Source: Pyrus communis (Eukaryota > Streptophyta > Magnoliopsida > Rosales > Rosaceae). From it: a stretch of DNA of 64,000 nucleotides. Of the stretch, positions 35,216 through 46,454 are shown one piece after another (position 1 is the first letter of the stretch; each line of letters starts with the position of its first letter). The position numbers were made by a program, and so were the translations under genes. The stretch lies in NCBI RefSeq assembly GCF_963583255.1, contig NC_084804.1, positions 31,908,953 to 31,972,952 on the forward strand. Reading direction: 5' to 3'. Under the pieces are notes generated by a model. It was not told the DNA's origin. It searched no databases and saw nothing but the letters and a program-made list of their open reading frames with translations.

Positions 35216-37825
35216 TATATATCATGTAATTGAAATGAATCAATACAAGGAAATATTCATTCAAATGTATTCTGTATATCATGTATTCCTTTTTAATTCT
35301 CCCACTTGGACAAATACTCACTAGTCACTATATTTTGTTACTTCAAAAGAACTAATACAAAATTGTCGAACAAGGTTTATGCAATGTACTTTAATTTTGT
35401 TTACTCTTTCAAGTTCAATTAACCTCAAACAAGTATTTAACAAATTACAAACTTGTCTTTATATATGAAAATAAAACCACTACGAGTCTATCTAATAACT
35501 CAAAATGCACCCTAATTGAGGCAGCTAAAGCTACCAACATATAAACTTCTTAGTTAATTAACACATGCAGTCAATAAGAGGACACATAAAAATAAAATTT
35601 AGGTTATTTGGTGGTCTTTAAACTTCTTAGTTAATTAACACATGCAGTCAATAAGATTAATCATGGTGGGATTCAAAATACTAGTCAGCTAGTAAAAAGC
35701 AAACAAATTGTAGCATATTGGCTAAGGATTGAAAACGGTCATCCGTCCTAATAAATCTTTAAATGAAAAGCAAGACAACTACACGATTGCACACCACATC
35801 AAATTATAATGTATAGCTTTAGTGATATAACTCATGGCATACATGGTGTAACATGTACCATGTTTATGCTATCTGACAATCCAGATAGTAATATCAAAGT
35901 GCAAACCCCTTATTATTCCAAAGAATTTATCATGCTTAAAAATACTTCTACATATTAGTCAATGCATGATATAGATATTGTCTTGGTTAAGAATTCATAC
36001 CATGCTTTCTCTTCTTAAATCAGTCTCAGTCCATAGTTGTATGAATCTGAATGAGTTCTTGACGAAACTGGAGAACATAAGTACTTATAAAAAGTGTTAA
36101 CATTTTTAACCCCATAACTATATAGTTTGCAGTTTCGACACCTTTGGATGAAGAAATACCGATAACAATTTCTTTTGTTGATAATACTACCATAGCTATG
36201 TTTGAATTTCATGTAGCCTTGCTTTCATATCTTTGTGAAAGGAGAAAGCAAAACCTAATTTAAACATATGTATATGATATATTATACCACTAGAATCCAA
36301 ACCATGAAAAATAAAAATTAAATCAAACCTCCTTTGGAAGGGTTTCTTTCTCCATGTTATGAATTCTAGTGCAATTCTAATAATTAGTTCTTTGATCATG
36401 TTCAGAAATTACATATAAACAAGAAAGGCTTTAACCAATACATGAATATGCAACATTTAGTTTGTTGATCGTGATCAGAGTGATGAAGCTAATAACGAAG
36501 CTGATAGGCATCTTCTGAATTTTTGTAGCTTTCCAATGCCTTTTCCGTCTCTCTACAACTCAATATGATTAGTGTTGAAAAATATCAAGATCAAATTTAC
36601 CACATTCTTCATTGGAAAATCTTAATAGAATGAGAACAAAAACAAAATAGTATTTTCCCTAATAAGACCTTAGTGAGGACAAAGTAATACACAACCAGTG
36701 ATGGTTGTTCATGTTTTGTGGCTTCATGATCATAGGTTTTTGAAGACTTCATAAATAACCACTGAACTTCACATTGCGACTTGATTCATGAAAGTATCTC
36801 CAAGTATCCATGGGATTAAACAATTCTATTTGTTACAACATTTAGTGGACATTTTACCAAATGAAAGAATCACGAGAATCCAACAAACTTAATTAGATAA
36901 ACTCACATTGACGATTTAGTCACTTTCATTGGATTTGAAAATACCGTGTGAACTGAAACTTATTTTCCTGCATGTTTTGGAAAATCAATGAATCATGTTA
37001 TAAGTGACTCAGTCTCATATTTCTTTATTTATAATCAAAATATTAGTGGTGTGCTCTATAGCATGGTGTGGCAAGAAACAAATTTTTTTGCATGTGTTGT
37101 TATCAATATCATGCCCAATAAATAAATCAAATTATAGTAGATAACACATACTACTCGAGTTTAATGTTACATATTATCTCAATGATATATACATACAAAA
37201 ACCTGTAATTCAGTTTGTTGTCTCGAGAGCTCTGTATAATTACCCTATAAATTCTTGAGAGGCATGACAATACTGTAAGCACCCCAAATCTTAATATCAA
37301 TATTGCCAATAAGCAGTTGTTCATAATCTTTATGGTGTAAGATGCTTGTTGTCATATTTTTTATGTATTGGTATACATTTATGATTCAATTGGCTTACCT
37401 TATTGACTGAAGCCAAAACAAAGATTACACAAAACATGTACCACTCACAAAATACCAATAATCTGGTCCATTCTTTAATTTTCAATTTTGTATATATGTC
37501 AATCAAGATAACTCTCAATTCTGCTTCTTCCTCCTTTAGTTATCACCACAAGACAGACTAAGAAACTCAAAGATCCCATGCTATAAAGAAAACAGATCGT
37601 CCTCTTACTTGTAAAAATCAAGTTCTCATTTTTTATTTTCTCTTGGCTTTTACGATGGAAGCATTCATCTTTTATTTTATTTTATATATTTTTAATTTTC
37701 TGCTAGTAATTGAAAAGTATTAAGCTTTTGTGATTGTTGGGGAACCTTGATGTGGAAAAACTACATAAATACCTTAATACCTTTATGAGGCCGGATAACA
37801 AAAAACAGAATCTCAACGATGCATA
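35216..37825. other. AT-rich intergenic DNA; no gene recognised
   Basis: A 38-bp direct repeat (ACTTCTTAGTTAATTAACAC...) occurs at about 35546 and 35622. Minus-strand exon-like fragments with possible splice acceptors near 36540 and 36150 could not be tied to any protein family. No intact ORF is convincing. Confidence 0.45.
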
Positions 37826-38191
37826 TTAGTTTTTGGGCAAATTACACAAAACTATTGGGCCAGTCACAGTTTCATACTCCATCTTTAAAAAGTGTCAATG
37901 TCATACCTCATATACGAATTTATTACAATTTCATACTTTCCATTAGTTGTCTATTAATTCCTCTATTAAATGCTGACGTGGCTGTAAACATCAAAATTTC
38001 GGTGAAATGAATGTTGACCAATAATTAAAATTTCAACGCTCACGTGTCACATAAATTTTACATGTAGCGTGTGACTCAACGAAAAATCAAAATAAATTGG
38101 AAAAGTCATCAAATAGGACACGTGTCAATACCTGGCAGAAATGATTTATTTCATCTGATTATTTAAATCCAAAAATCAAGTTTTGGAATTC

Positions 38192-38200
38192 TATAAATAG
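38192..38200 (+). promoter_or_regulatory. TATA box of LARD 2 5' LTR
   Basis: TATAAATAG lies 210 bp into the LTR and is conserved in the 3' LTR at 47872-47880. It would drive transcription of the element. Confidence 0.65.
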
Positions 38201-38346
38201 GAAGTCAAGGCATTCATTTTGAAAAAAAAAAGAAAAGAAAGAAGGGAATTTACATCACACCAAAACCTTGAAGCCTTGAAACTCTAAAGCTCTCAAGAAA
38301 ATCCCGAAGGATCAAGAAAACACTCTTCGTTCTTCGTCAAATCCTC

Positions 38347-38815
38347 CTTCAAGGTCAAGCCCCAACGGCCCTTGAAGAACTTCCACCAACTCAAGATCAA
38401 GCCCCGACGGCCCCTTGAAGAAAGTGTTCATCGTTCATCATCCGTTCATCCAAAGATCAAGCCTCAACGGCCCTTTGGATCAATAACACATCAACAAATC
38501 CACACATCCAATCGTTCTTCAAGATCAAGCCCAAAAGCCCTTGAAGATCCGCTCATCCATCAACCTTCAAGATTAAGCCCAAAAGCCTTTGAAGAAATCC
38601 GCACAACTATTCTTCAAGATCAAGCCCAACGCCCCTTGAAGATCCATTCATCAACTGTTCATCCTTAGATCAAGCCCTGACGGCCCTTTGGATCAACAAT
38701 CTCAACAAACCTATACACCCATTCTTCAAGATCAAGCCCAACGCCCCTTGAAGATCCATTCATCAACTGTTCATCCCTAGATCAAGCCCCGGCGACCCTT
38801 TGGATCAACAACTCA
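38347..38815 (+). repeat. Array of nine stem-loop units in R/U5 of LARD 2
   Basis: Each unit has the loop AAGATCAAGCCC...ACGGCCC. Arms are CTTCAAG/CTTGAAG in most units (for example 38347-38353 with 38371-38377, and TCTTCAAG 38516-38523 with CTTGAAGA 38540-38547) but ATCCAAAG/CTTTGGAT in another (38448-38455 with 38473-38480). Some units have imperfect arms. The same array is repeated in the 3' LTR (48027-48485). Confidence 0.85.
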
Positions 38816-39022
38816 TCCACAAACCTACACCCTACGAAGATAGAATCAGAGGATCAAATTACAAAGAGATTGTAACCCCCAAAATCATTAATATAAAAAA
38901 TATATTTTGTACACGGTATTCTTGTTTCTTGTTTCAGGAATTTTTCGTGTTTACAAATTTGGCACGCCCAGTGGGACATCTCTACCTCTCATCTCTATCC
39001 TCAAATCATCGAAAAAACGCAA

Positions 39023-39715
39023 ATGGCATCAAGAAAGGATCAAGCTGTTCCTGCAATCAAAGCAAAGAACAAGAACATCATCGCCGCAAGTGGTGATATT
39101 TCGGGCATCATAACCCGAAGTAAGGCAAGAGATCTTTTTGCCGCGGCTTCCGCCCCTGCATTAACTCTGTCAAAGGAACAAGAGCACCTGAGGTACGAGC
39201 CTGTGATCACCCTAGCCTCGCTAAGGGCATCAAGGGGGGAAAGCCCGAGGAAATACTCAGAGTCCCTACTCTCCGACGCTGATTCGAGCGGCAGTACAAC
39301 CATGCAAGTCATGACCACTGGAGCAACTTCAATCGAGGAGCAGCTAGCTCAGATGAAGGAAACAATTGCAAGGCTGATAAAGACTACAGAGGAAAAAAAC
39401 TTGCAAACCACCGGACTCATTAACCGTCTGGAGGCACAGTATGGCGTCAAAGTGAAACCAAGCTCTCTTCCAACTAAGAAGACCGAAGAAGGCTTTAACC
39501 CAAATGCCTACGAACTCATGTCAAAGGCTAGGCATGACTTTGCTTCCTCTTCAAATCTTGGAAAGAAGGTTTCAAACACTGTCAACGACAAAGATCGCGA
39601 CCTCACCGAGACTCAAAAGAAGTTGAAGGAGCATGATTACGGAGTTGACAACAACAAAGCTGGACTTGGCTTCACACCAAGTGCACTCATGAAGATTTCA
39701 AGCAAAGGCGAATAA
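39023..39715 (+). CDS. Gag N-terminal / polyprotein-linker ORF of LARD 2
   Basis: The 230-aa ORF starts at ATG 39023, shortly after the primer-binding site. Residues 1-150 resemble the N-terminus of Tat-type gag proteins ([12 protein letters not shown]..., then [20 protein letters not shown], a short coiled coil). The last part ([20 protein letters not shown]) resembles the linker between protease and reverse transcriptase in autonomous relatives. The frame closes at TAA 39713-39715, but the matching sequence continues in the next frame ([13 protein letters not shown]...), so a 1-nt indel near 39705 probably split a longer ORF. Relationship is from memory of such proteins. Confidence 0.6.
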   Translation: MASRKDQAVPAIKAKNKNIIAASGDISGIITRSKARDLFAAASAPALTLSKEQEHLRYEPVITLASLRASRGESPRKYSESLLSDADSSGSTTMQVMTTGATSIEEQLAQMKETIARLIKTTEEKNLQTTGLINRLEAQYGVKVKPSSLPTKKTEEGFNPNAYELMSKARHDFASSSNLGKKVSNTVNDKDRDLTETQKKLKEHDYGVDNNKAGLGFTPSALMKISSKGE

Positions 39716-39737
39716 CGCTAGCGCTCAACACATCAGC

Positions 39738-41771
39738 GTGAGCATTGAACAAAATCAAGAGGAGCCTAAACCTCCTATTCGAGTGTCAGTCTTCGATAGG
39801 CTGAATCATTCAAAACCTAGAATTTCGGCACTTGATCGTATTGGTGGGCAAGACCGAACTTCCATGTTCAAACGGCTTAACACAACCACTCCTCAACATG
39901 CTGCTGCAAAGTTGATGCCGCTAAGCAAGCAAGAGCAGCACCAAAGACGCGAGTCGGTCATCAACCTAACCATGCTGGGGGCACCAAAGCATGCTATTGA
40001 GGCGCACAAGATGACACCCCAAAATGGCCAATGGGGTTCTTCATCAGCACTATGGATGTCTGAAGGAAAGTCATGTCTATTGGTTGCACAAGTCATGACC
40101 ATCGGCGTCACCTCTGTTGAAGAACAACTTGCTCAAATGAGCGAAGCAATTGCAAAGCTTACATGGACTGTGGAAGAGAAGGATTTGCAAATCGCCGCAC
40201 TCATCAACCAACTAGATGCGAGGCTCGACGTGAAAGTCGACCCAAATGTTGGTCCATTAAAGAAAGAAGTCGATGAAGAAGAAGAGCATCCAGCAGAGAA
40301 AGTCGAAGAGAAGTTGAAGCTAGACCAAGCAACGGCGTTCATGGGATCTCCCTCTATCCAGCAACTACAGGAGATGATTGCAAGCACTATCAAGACACAG
40401 TACGAAGGAAGTTCACATGACTCAGTACTGTACTCAAAGCCTTACTCCAAGAAGATTGATGCTTTGAAGATGCCAATGGGTTATCAGCCCCCAAAATTCA
40501 TGCAGTTCGACGGAAAAGGCAACCCAAAGCAACATGTCGCCCATTTCATTGAAACTTGCAACAATGCTGGGACGGAGGGAGACTACCTCGTCAAACAGTT
40601 CGTGTGCTCTCTGAAAGGTAACGCCTTTGACTGGTACACCGACCTCGAACCCGAGTCTATGAACAGTTGGGATCAATTAGAAAGGGAATTTCTCAACCGC
40701 TTCTACAGCACTCGTCGCACTGTGAGCATGCTGAAGCTGACCAGTACGAAACAGTGGAATGATGAACCTGTCATCGACTACATCAATAGATGGCGTTCAT
40801 TAAGCCTGGATTGCAAAGATCGGCTTTCTGAAACCTCCGCCATTGAGATGTGCGTTCAAGGCATGCAGTGGGGACTACACTACATCCTTCAAGGCATCAA
40901 ACCACGAACATTTGAGGAGTTAGCCACCCGCGCCCATGATATGGAGTTAAGCATCACCCGTCATGGGAAGAAAGAACAGATCGCCGACTACAAGAATGAC
41001 AAAGTTTTGGGCCCAAAGGTGGATAAGGTTGCATGGAAACCCACCAAGGAAGCAATGACGGTCAACACAACTCCAGTCAAAATCCATACACGAGGCAAGG
41101 CGATTCAAACCGAAGCTTTTCGTGATCAAGAGATACGTAGACGCACTTTGAAGGAGCTTGAGGAGAAGACTTATCCATTCCTCGACTTTGACGTGGTTGC
41201 CATGTTGAAAGACTTGCTTGACAAAAAGGTGATCGACCTACCTGAGTGCAAACGGGCGGAAGATATGAACCGTACTGACAGTCCAAGGTACTGTAAATTC
41301 CACCGCTTCATTGGTCATCCGACGGAAAAGTGCTTTGTGCTAAAAGATCTCATCATGAAGTTGGCTCAGAAAGGGATCATCGAGCTAGATCTTAATGATG
41401 TGGTGAAGTCAAACTATACCACCGTCACTTCTGGCTCTTTGAACTCAAAATCTTCACCTCAACCGCTGGGGGCATGCTCCAAAACCATGTCAGTCAAGTC
41501 AAGTGAAGTTGAAGGATGGACTTATGTCACTCCAAAGAAAATGCACAAGAAACATAGGTCTCTTCCACAAGTTCACCAATCGGAAAGGGGGCAAAGCAGC
41601 TACCGTCAACCTTCAAAGCTACATGAAAATGTTGAGGATGATGAAATTATGACACAAAGATCGTCTGTTGCCATCACGATGCGCGATTTCTTCCCCAAAG
41701 ACTTATTCAATCACTCAGTCAAGACTCCTTGCTATGAAGATTGCAAGGAATGCCTCTCTAAGATCGTTTGA
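39738..41771 (+). CDS. Gag (capsid) ORF of LARD 2
   Basis: The frame is open from 39738 (a GTG); the first ATG in frame is 39864 (MFKRLNTTT). It begins with [20 protein letters not shown], a polyprotein-linker type motif, then a second gag N-terminal coiled-coil ([20 protein letters not shown]) that is paralogous to the one in the preceding ORF. The capsid core follows at about residues 245-420 ([74 protein letters not shown]). Near the C-terminus [15 protein letters not shown] is a zinc-knuckle-like CxxH...C segment. Gag would package element RNA. No protease domain follows. Confidence 0.85.
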   Translation: MSIEQNQEEPKPPIRVSVFDRLNHSKPRISALDRIGGQDRTSMFKRLNTTTPQHAAAKLMPLSKQEQHQRRESVINLTMLGAPKHAIEAHKMTPQNGQWGSSSALWMSEGKSCLLVAQVMTIGVTSVEEQLAQMSEAIAKLTWTVEEKDLQIAALINQLDARLDVKVDPNVGPLKKEVDEEEEHPAEKVEEKLKLDQATAFMGSPSIQQLQEMIASTIKTQYEGSSHDSVLYSKPYSKKIDALKMPMGYQPPKFMQFDGKGNPKQHVAHFIETCNNAGTEGDYLVKQFVCSLKGNAFDWYTDLEPESMNSWDQLEREFLNRFYSTRRTVSMLKLTSTKQWNDEPVIDYINRWRSLSLDCKDRLSETSAIEMCVQGMQWGLHYILQGIKPRTFEELATRAHDMELSITRHGKKEQIADYKNDKVLGPKVDKVAWKPTKEAMTVNTTPVKIHTRGKAIQTEAFRDQEIRRRTLKELEEKTYPFLDFDVVAMLKDLLDKKVIDLPECKRAEDMNRTDSPRYCKFHRFIGHPTEKCFVLKDLIMKLAQKGIIELDLNDVVKSNYTTVTSGSLNSKSSPQPLGACSKTMSVKSSEVEGWTYVTPKKMHKKHRSLPQVHQSERGQSSYRQPSKLHENVEDDEIMTQRSSVAITMRDFFPKDLFNHSVKTPCYEDCKECLSKIV

Positions 41772-41775
41772 CAAA

Positions 41776-42140
41776 TTCAAAAAGCTCCTCGTTCGCACGA
41801 GCCTAAAAGATGACAAACAAAAGCTCCTCGTTCGCACGAGCCTAAAAGGTGACAACAAACGCACCTTGCCTGCACGAGCTGAAACTGCAAACGGCACCAA
41901 ACGCTCCTTGCCTGCACGAGCTGAAACTGCAAACGGCACCAAAAGCTCCTCGCCTGCATGAGCTGAAACTGCAAACGGCACCAAAAGCTCCTTGTCTGCA
42001 TGAGCTGAAACTGCAAACGGCACCAAAAGCTCCTGGTCTGCACGAGCCTAAAAGGTGACAAACAAAAGCTCCTCGTTCGCACGAGCCTAAAAGGTGACAA
42101 CAAATGCTCCTAGCCCGCAAGAGCATAAACTGTGTACGGC
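41776..42140 (+). repeat. Tandem array of 37-43 bp units right after gag
   Basis: About nine units contain GCTCCTYGYYYGCACGAGC, followed by either CTAAAAGGTGACAAC or TGAAACTGCAAACGGCACC. In several the core CTCGT-TCGC-ACGAG is a perfect 5-bp stem with a 4-nt loop. All frames across it give repetitive peptides, so the minus-strand ORFs here (41715-42126) are artefacts of the repeat. Confidence 0.85.
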
Positions 42141-42441
42141 ACCAACAAAAAATATATGTATTTGAACTACGTCATGACTTGATCCCTCCTCAACCAAGGG
42201 TACGTAGGCAACTTGAAACTTCAAGTACAGTCACATCAAAAAATAAAAATTAAAAAAAAAAATAAAAAAATAAAAAATAAAAAAAGGGGTTTTATTAAAT
42301 GTTTGACTATTGAAAGTCAATTTCATTACATCAAAATGAAAAAAAATAAAAAAAATAAGGGTTTTTATTAAAGACTTACAAATAAAAGTCAATTTTATTA
42401 CAAGGAGAAAAATATTACTTTGTATTTAAAAAAAAAAAAAT

Positions 42442-44340
42442 GTGTATATGTGTTATGTGTGTGTCCCTCGCATGAAGCCCACCCGCACACAAGCCCCAGC
42501 TAAGGAACACAACCCCATAGCTAGGCCCACATGTTGCACACCAAGTTCCAAATCCCTGCTCCTTCCATTTCTTTCCGTGACTTGCATCTCAACATCGTCT
42601 CTCTCTTTTCCCCCACAAACTCCCCAAAGTCTTTGCCTTTTCTCTCTCTCTCTCTCAATTCTTCCCTGCAAAACTCTCACTTTGAAAACCCCCTACTGTC
42701 AGCTGTTGCGACATCGTTAACTGATATGCATCCAGAACCCAGCAAAAGGACTCCTATCTGCTAAAAGTTTGAAGCTTTCGGCTTCAATTTAAGGAACCCA
42801 GCAAGAAATGGCGTTAAATTTGCCCACTTCCTGTCCCATTTTCGCGCCACTATTGAACCTGAGCCCTACCCACAACCCGGCCCAGCACCGCCCGCCAACG
42901 AAGGTCCGATTCGCGCGGTGGAACAACGTCAACGCCGGGAAATTCAACCAGCGCCGGAGGGCCCAGCAAGAAATCGAGGACGATATTCGCCAGGAGCGCC
43001 GATTCGAGTCTGCCAGCAGCATCCACGAGCTTAATCTCCTTCCCACAGCCTCCTGTAACCTCTTGGGTGTCTAAAGAGGTTTTCGACATTTTTCTTTCTC
43101 TCTTCAGAGATGCAACGGAGAAGAAACCATCATCCTCCATGTTTGAACAAGTGGAGAAGAAGAACCCATCGTGCCCAACGATGGTCCCGAAACCCGCCGA
43201 TGATGCAAGGACGGTTTCGAACAAAACAACAGCAGTGACGGACGAACAAGCAGCAGCCTTTCCTTCTTTGCATAACGCTGTAGCAACCGCCGACGTCAGG
43301 CAGAAGCCCAAACAGAGACAGTAGCTGCGCCATGTCTTTGACTTCATCAACACCCTGCAACTTGTGATGTCCAACGGAGATTTCACCAAAACACAGCAGC
43401 AAACCGTCTTCCCACAGCTTCCTGCAGCCTCTTGGGTGTCTAAAGAAGTTTTCGACATCTCTCTTCTCTTTTCAGAGATGCAATGGAGAAGAAGCCATCA
43501 CTCTGCACGTTTGAACAAGTGGGGAAGAGGAACCCAACATGCCCAGCTATGGTCCCAAACTTCTGTCGGTCGACGGGCCATGGTCGTCTTCAAAAGCTTT
43601 TTGGTGTTCTTCATTGAGACAGAAACCCAAAGAAAGCCCAGCCAAAGAAGAATGGGCGCTAGTGGTTGCTGACCAAATTTCATTCGAATTCCAGTTTAAA
43701 TTAGGAATTGGAAAAAAAAAAAAAAAAAAAAAAAAAAGCTCCAACAAACAAAGATGATTCGTGATGTTAGTCGAAGACCCTTCTGCCGCATCTCAGCCTG
43801 CAGCATATGGACAAGGATTTCTGATCCACTAGCGACAAATCCACCAAACCCCGAGCCGTCTCCGTCTTCGTTGAGCTCTTCGTCCATGCTCTCCATTCTG
43901 CCCATCTACCCCAGTAAGATCTTCATGCTACTGTATGGGTAGTTTGTCTCTCTCTAAGGTTGAGCAGCGCGGCCTTCTCCCTTCGATCATTGACCTCCTC
44001 ACGGCTGTGCTCCATCTTCAAGCTCTCCGAACTCCGCTGCTTCAGCTCTCCAAACTCCATAGCCGCAGCAACGACATCCACTAACTACCTCAAGCTCCTC
44101 ACTCCGGCCACCGTGGTCAAAATCGGCAAAGAACTTCAGTGACCGCTGTCAAACGACTAGCCAATCGTGAAGCTCGACGCTTTGCATTACTTCAAGCTCT
44201 GGTTGCTTCTGCACTTCCGCCATGGTCGCTACCTGTGAATGTGATTAACAAAACCAAAGTTTGTCAACTCACATATGCTTGCCTCTGCTGCTGCCTTTGA
44301 ATGTGATTGACAAAACCAAAGTTTGTCAACTCACACCCAA
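42442..44340 (+). other. LARD 2 interior, no intact gene; duplicated segments
   Basis: A 170-bp segment (43042-43212, beginning near CTTCCCACAGCCTCC) recurs at 43411-43589 with about 87 percent similarity by eye. A 45-bp segment (GAATGTGATTRACAAAACCA...) recurs at about 44237 and 44300. The text reads like fragments of a Ser/Pro-rich 5' region. No known domain was recognised in the many short ORFs. Confidence 0.5.
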
Positions 44341-44499
44341 AGACTTTCTCCATCTCTTACCTCCTACTACTCCAAGCTCCTCTGCATTTCCTCGCACCAT
44401 GTGGGGAATATATATATAAAAAAATTATTATTAAAAAAAAAAAAAAAAGGGACACGCCAGTCTGGAAAGAAGAAGAAATGGTGGAATCTTGGTGGATCA

Positions 44500-44735
44500 G
44501 CACCACCGAAAGCAAAGAAAAGAAAAAAAAATAATAAAATAAAATAAAAGGGAATGATGGTGAAGAGGTAGCAATGATGATGTTGAAAAAAATAATAAAA
44601 TAAAATAAAAGGGAATGATGATGTTGGGAAGCAATGATGAAGGTAAAGAATAATAAAAAAAAATAAAATAATAATAAAATAAAATAAAAGGAAATGATGA
44701 TGGACGGCATCAAGTGAAAAAAAAAAAAAAAAAAA
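44500..44735 (+). repeat. AT-rich tandem repeats (AATAAAATAAAATAAAAGG units)
   Basis: Three copies of AATAAAATAAAATAAAAGG followed by GAATGATG or AAATGATG at a spacing of about 65-110 bp, with A-runs between. Long minus-strand ORFs here encode poly-Phe and are not genes. Confidence 0.75.
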
Positions 44736-44869
44736 CACATCTTGGTGATGTATATGTTTTATCTGTATTTAGCACAATACACTGAATAAAATAAAGCATG
44801 TCCATTGATCTCCGAGAAATTACAAGTGCGTACAAAAAAAAAAGAAAAAAAAAAAGAAAGATGGAGCTT

Positions 44870-45493
44870 TCACAAAGGTTGTTCACGTGAAGCCCCACTA
44901 CTTGGCAAAACTCCAAGAGCGGGAGGCATCGAAGATAGATCATTCGAGGCCTCAATACTTGGTGGAACGCTAGATGACGCAGGAAAAAGGTGCCTCTGGA
45001 AGAAAGCTGCAAGCCTGTGACGGTCACTTTGAATTCGACCTTCAGATTTTTGCAGCTCATCAAGCTTCCTCTTCATGCTCGTCGAATAATTATTTGCAAG
45101 CACGTGCAAACCTCTATTCTCGCGCTTAAGCTGTTGGATCTCTTGTTTAAGATTTTCCACCTCCGCCATCAATGATTCAACTTGACGGGATCGAGCAAGT
45201 AGGCGTTGGTCCATGTTGGACACAGAGCCCGCACACTGAACACTGAGAGCTAGGGACTCTTAAACGGCCAACTCATCAGACCGTCCTGAAAGCAGCCTAC
45301 TATCTCTAGGAGTGAGGAGGTTCCTAGCTACTATTGTAGCTGTTGTTGCATCCTTCATTACGGAGTCTTCACCTGTAAGAGGGCCACTAGAAGATAGGAA
45401 AGACGGGCGCCATACATTACCTTGACGCGGCGCACCCGTATCACTGCTGAGACTCAAATCTAAGCAAATGTTAGATGGGTTAGCCATTTTCAA
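44870..45493 (-). pseudogene. Antisense coiled-coil ORF of LARD 2, one in-frame stop
   Basis: Read on the minus strand, ATG 45493 (MKMANPSNICLDLSLSSDTG) opens a frame of about 208 codons interrupted once by TAA (45262-45260). After it the same frame continues SVQCAGSVSNMDQRLLARSR and a coiled coil (VESLMAEVENLKQEIQQLKR). It occupies the position typical of Tat antisense ORFs, between the gag/pol region and the 3' LTR. Function is unknown. It resembles the coiled-coil part of the antisense gene in LARD 1 in position and composition, but I cannot claim sequence homology. Confidence 0.6.
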
Positions 45494-45758
45494 AGGTGTT
45501 AAAAGAGAAGGGTTGGATGAAGTAAAATCTCAAAGGGCCGTTAAAACAAAATACACCGGAGATGATGTTCACGAATGGACAATCTTCAAAGTGTGCATGT
45601 TGGAGGTAATCGATACCTCTATAAAAAGGAGAGGCGACACGACCACCGATTCAAAAAATTGAAGAGACACCACTCTTCAAATCTTAAAAGCCGGATTTTC
45701 CTGCATAAAGTTCGGCAACGCTCTTCAGACACAATCTCGACTTTTCAGATAACACATG

Positions 45759-45788
45759 CAACTTTGTCAAAGATCTCTGACAAAGTTG
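45759..45788 (+). repeat. Perfect 10-bp stem hairpin, copy 1
   Basis: CAACTTTGTC, a 10-nt loop, then GACAAAGTTG. The same hairpin recurs at 46161-46190. Flanks are partly similar (ACACGTGGA/ACGCGTGAA on the right), so both belong to a larger duplicated unit. Confidence 0.75.
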
Positions 45789-45868
45789 AAAACACGTGGA
45801 GGTCATTATCCCAACTACCACACAATTTTTGCCTCTATAAAAAAAGAAGGAGGAACAGGGTTGTTCAT

Positions 45869-46029
45869 TCAGAAATCGAAGAGGCGCTTACTCAGAAATC
45901 AAAGAGGCGTTTGTTCAGAAATCGAAGAGACGCTTGCTCAGAAATCAAAGAGGCGTTTGTTCAGAAATCGAAGAGACGCCTGCTCAGAAATCAAAGAGGT
46001 GTTTGTTCAGAAATCAAAGAAGTATCACC
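45869..46029 (+). repeat. Seven tandem 23-bp units
   Basis: The unit CAGAAATCRAAGAGRCGYTTRYT is repeated seven times without spacers, alternating between G and A at position 9. Open frames through it (45575-46087, 45756-46679, 45934-46182) are repeat-driven and have no recognisable domain. Confidence 0.88.
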
Positions 46030-46160
46030 CTCCAAACCTCAAAAGTCGGGCCGCTCGTTCAAGGATCGAAGAGTCATCACTCTCTGAATTTCAAAAGCTG
46101 GGCTTTTCCAGATTTGTCATCACCCTTCATATGCAACCCCAGCTTTGCAGAAATCACGGG

Positions 46161-46190
46161 CAACTTTGTCAAAGATTTCTGACAAAGTTG
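46161..46190 (+). repeat. Perfect 10-bp stem hairpin, copy 2
   Basis: Same arms as copy 1 (CAACTTTGTC/GACAAAGTTG), with one loop difference. Confidence 0.75.
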
Positions 46191-46454
46191 AGAACGCGTG
46201 AATCTTACTGTTTCAATTACCCAACAGTTGTCGACAATGGTAAAGGAACAGTACCACCACTTGCTATTGGGAAATCCCTATATATGTCGACCTTCATCTT
46301 TTATGGCAAGGCAGACCTGCAAAAAAAAATGCCCAACTCTTCCTCACCTCTGAGGGCGCACTCCCAGCAAAGCTTCTCGAAATACTCAATTTTTTCTTCT
46401 TCCCCAAAGAAGATACCAGATGCCTGGAGTACAGATGAGGTAAGAGGAAACGGT

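Larger units (their letters stand above)
37983..38955 (+). repeat. 5' LTR of LARD 2
   Basis: TG...CA ends. The TATA box TATAAATAG at 38192-38200 places the transcript start near 38225. The downstream R/U5 region is dominated by nine stem-loop units (38347-38815). AATATAAAAAATATATTTTG near the end could hold a poly(A) signal. Confidence 0.93.

Noticed and set aside
36482..36560. Exon-like minus-strand segment (acceptor TTGTAG, then RETEKALESYKNSEDAYQLR and a stop)
   Set aside because: No further exons with matching phase and no recognisable protein family; kept only as a possible gene relic.
41715..42126. Three overlapping minus-strand ORFs with Cys/Phe-rich repeats
   Set aside because: They are translations of the post-gag tandem repeat in several frames; no gene structure.
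44357..44740. Minus-strand ORFs of about 125 aa rich in Phe
   Set aside because: They translate A-rich tandem repeats and A-runs; low complexity.
45869..46029. CRISPR-like array of 23-bp repeats
   Set aside because: The units are contiguous without spacers and lie inside a plant LTR retrotransposon.
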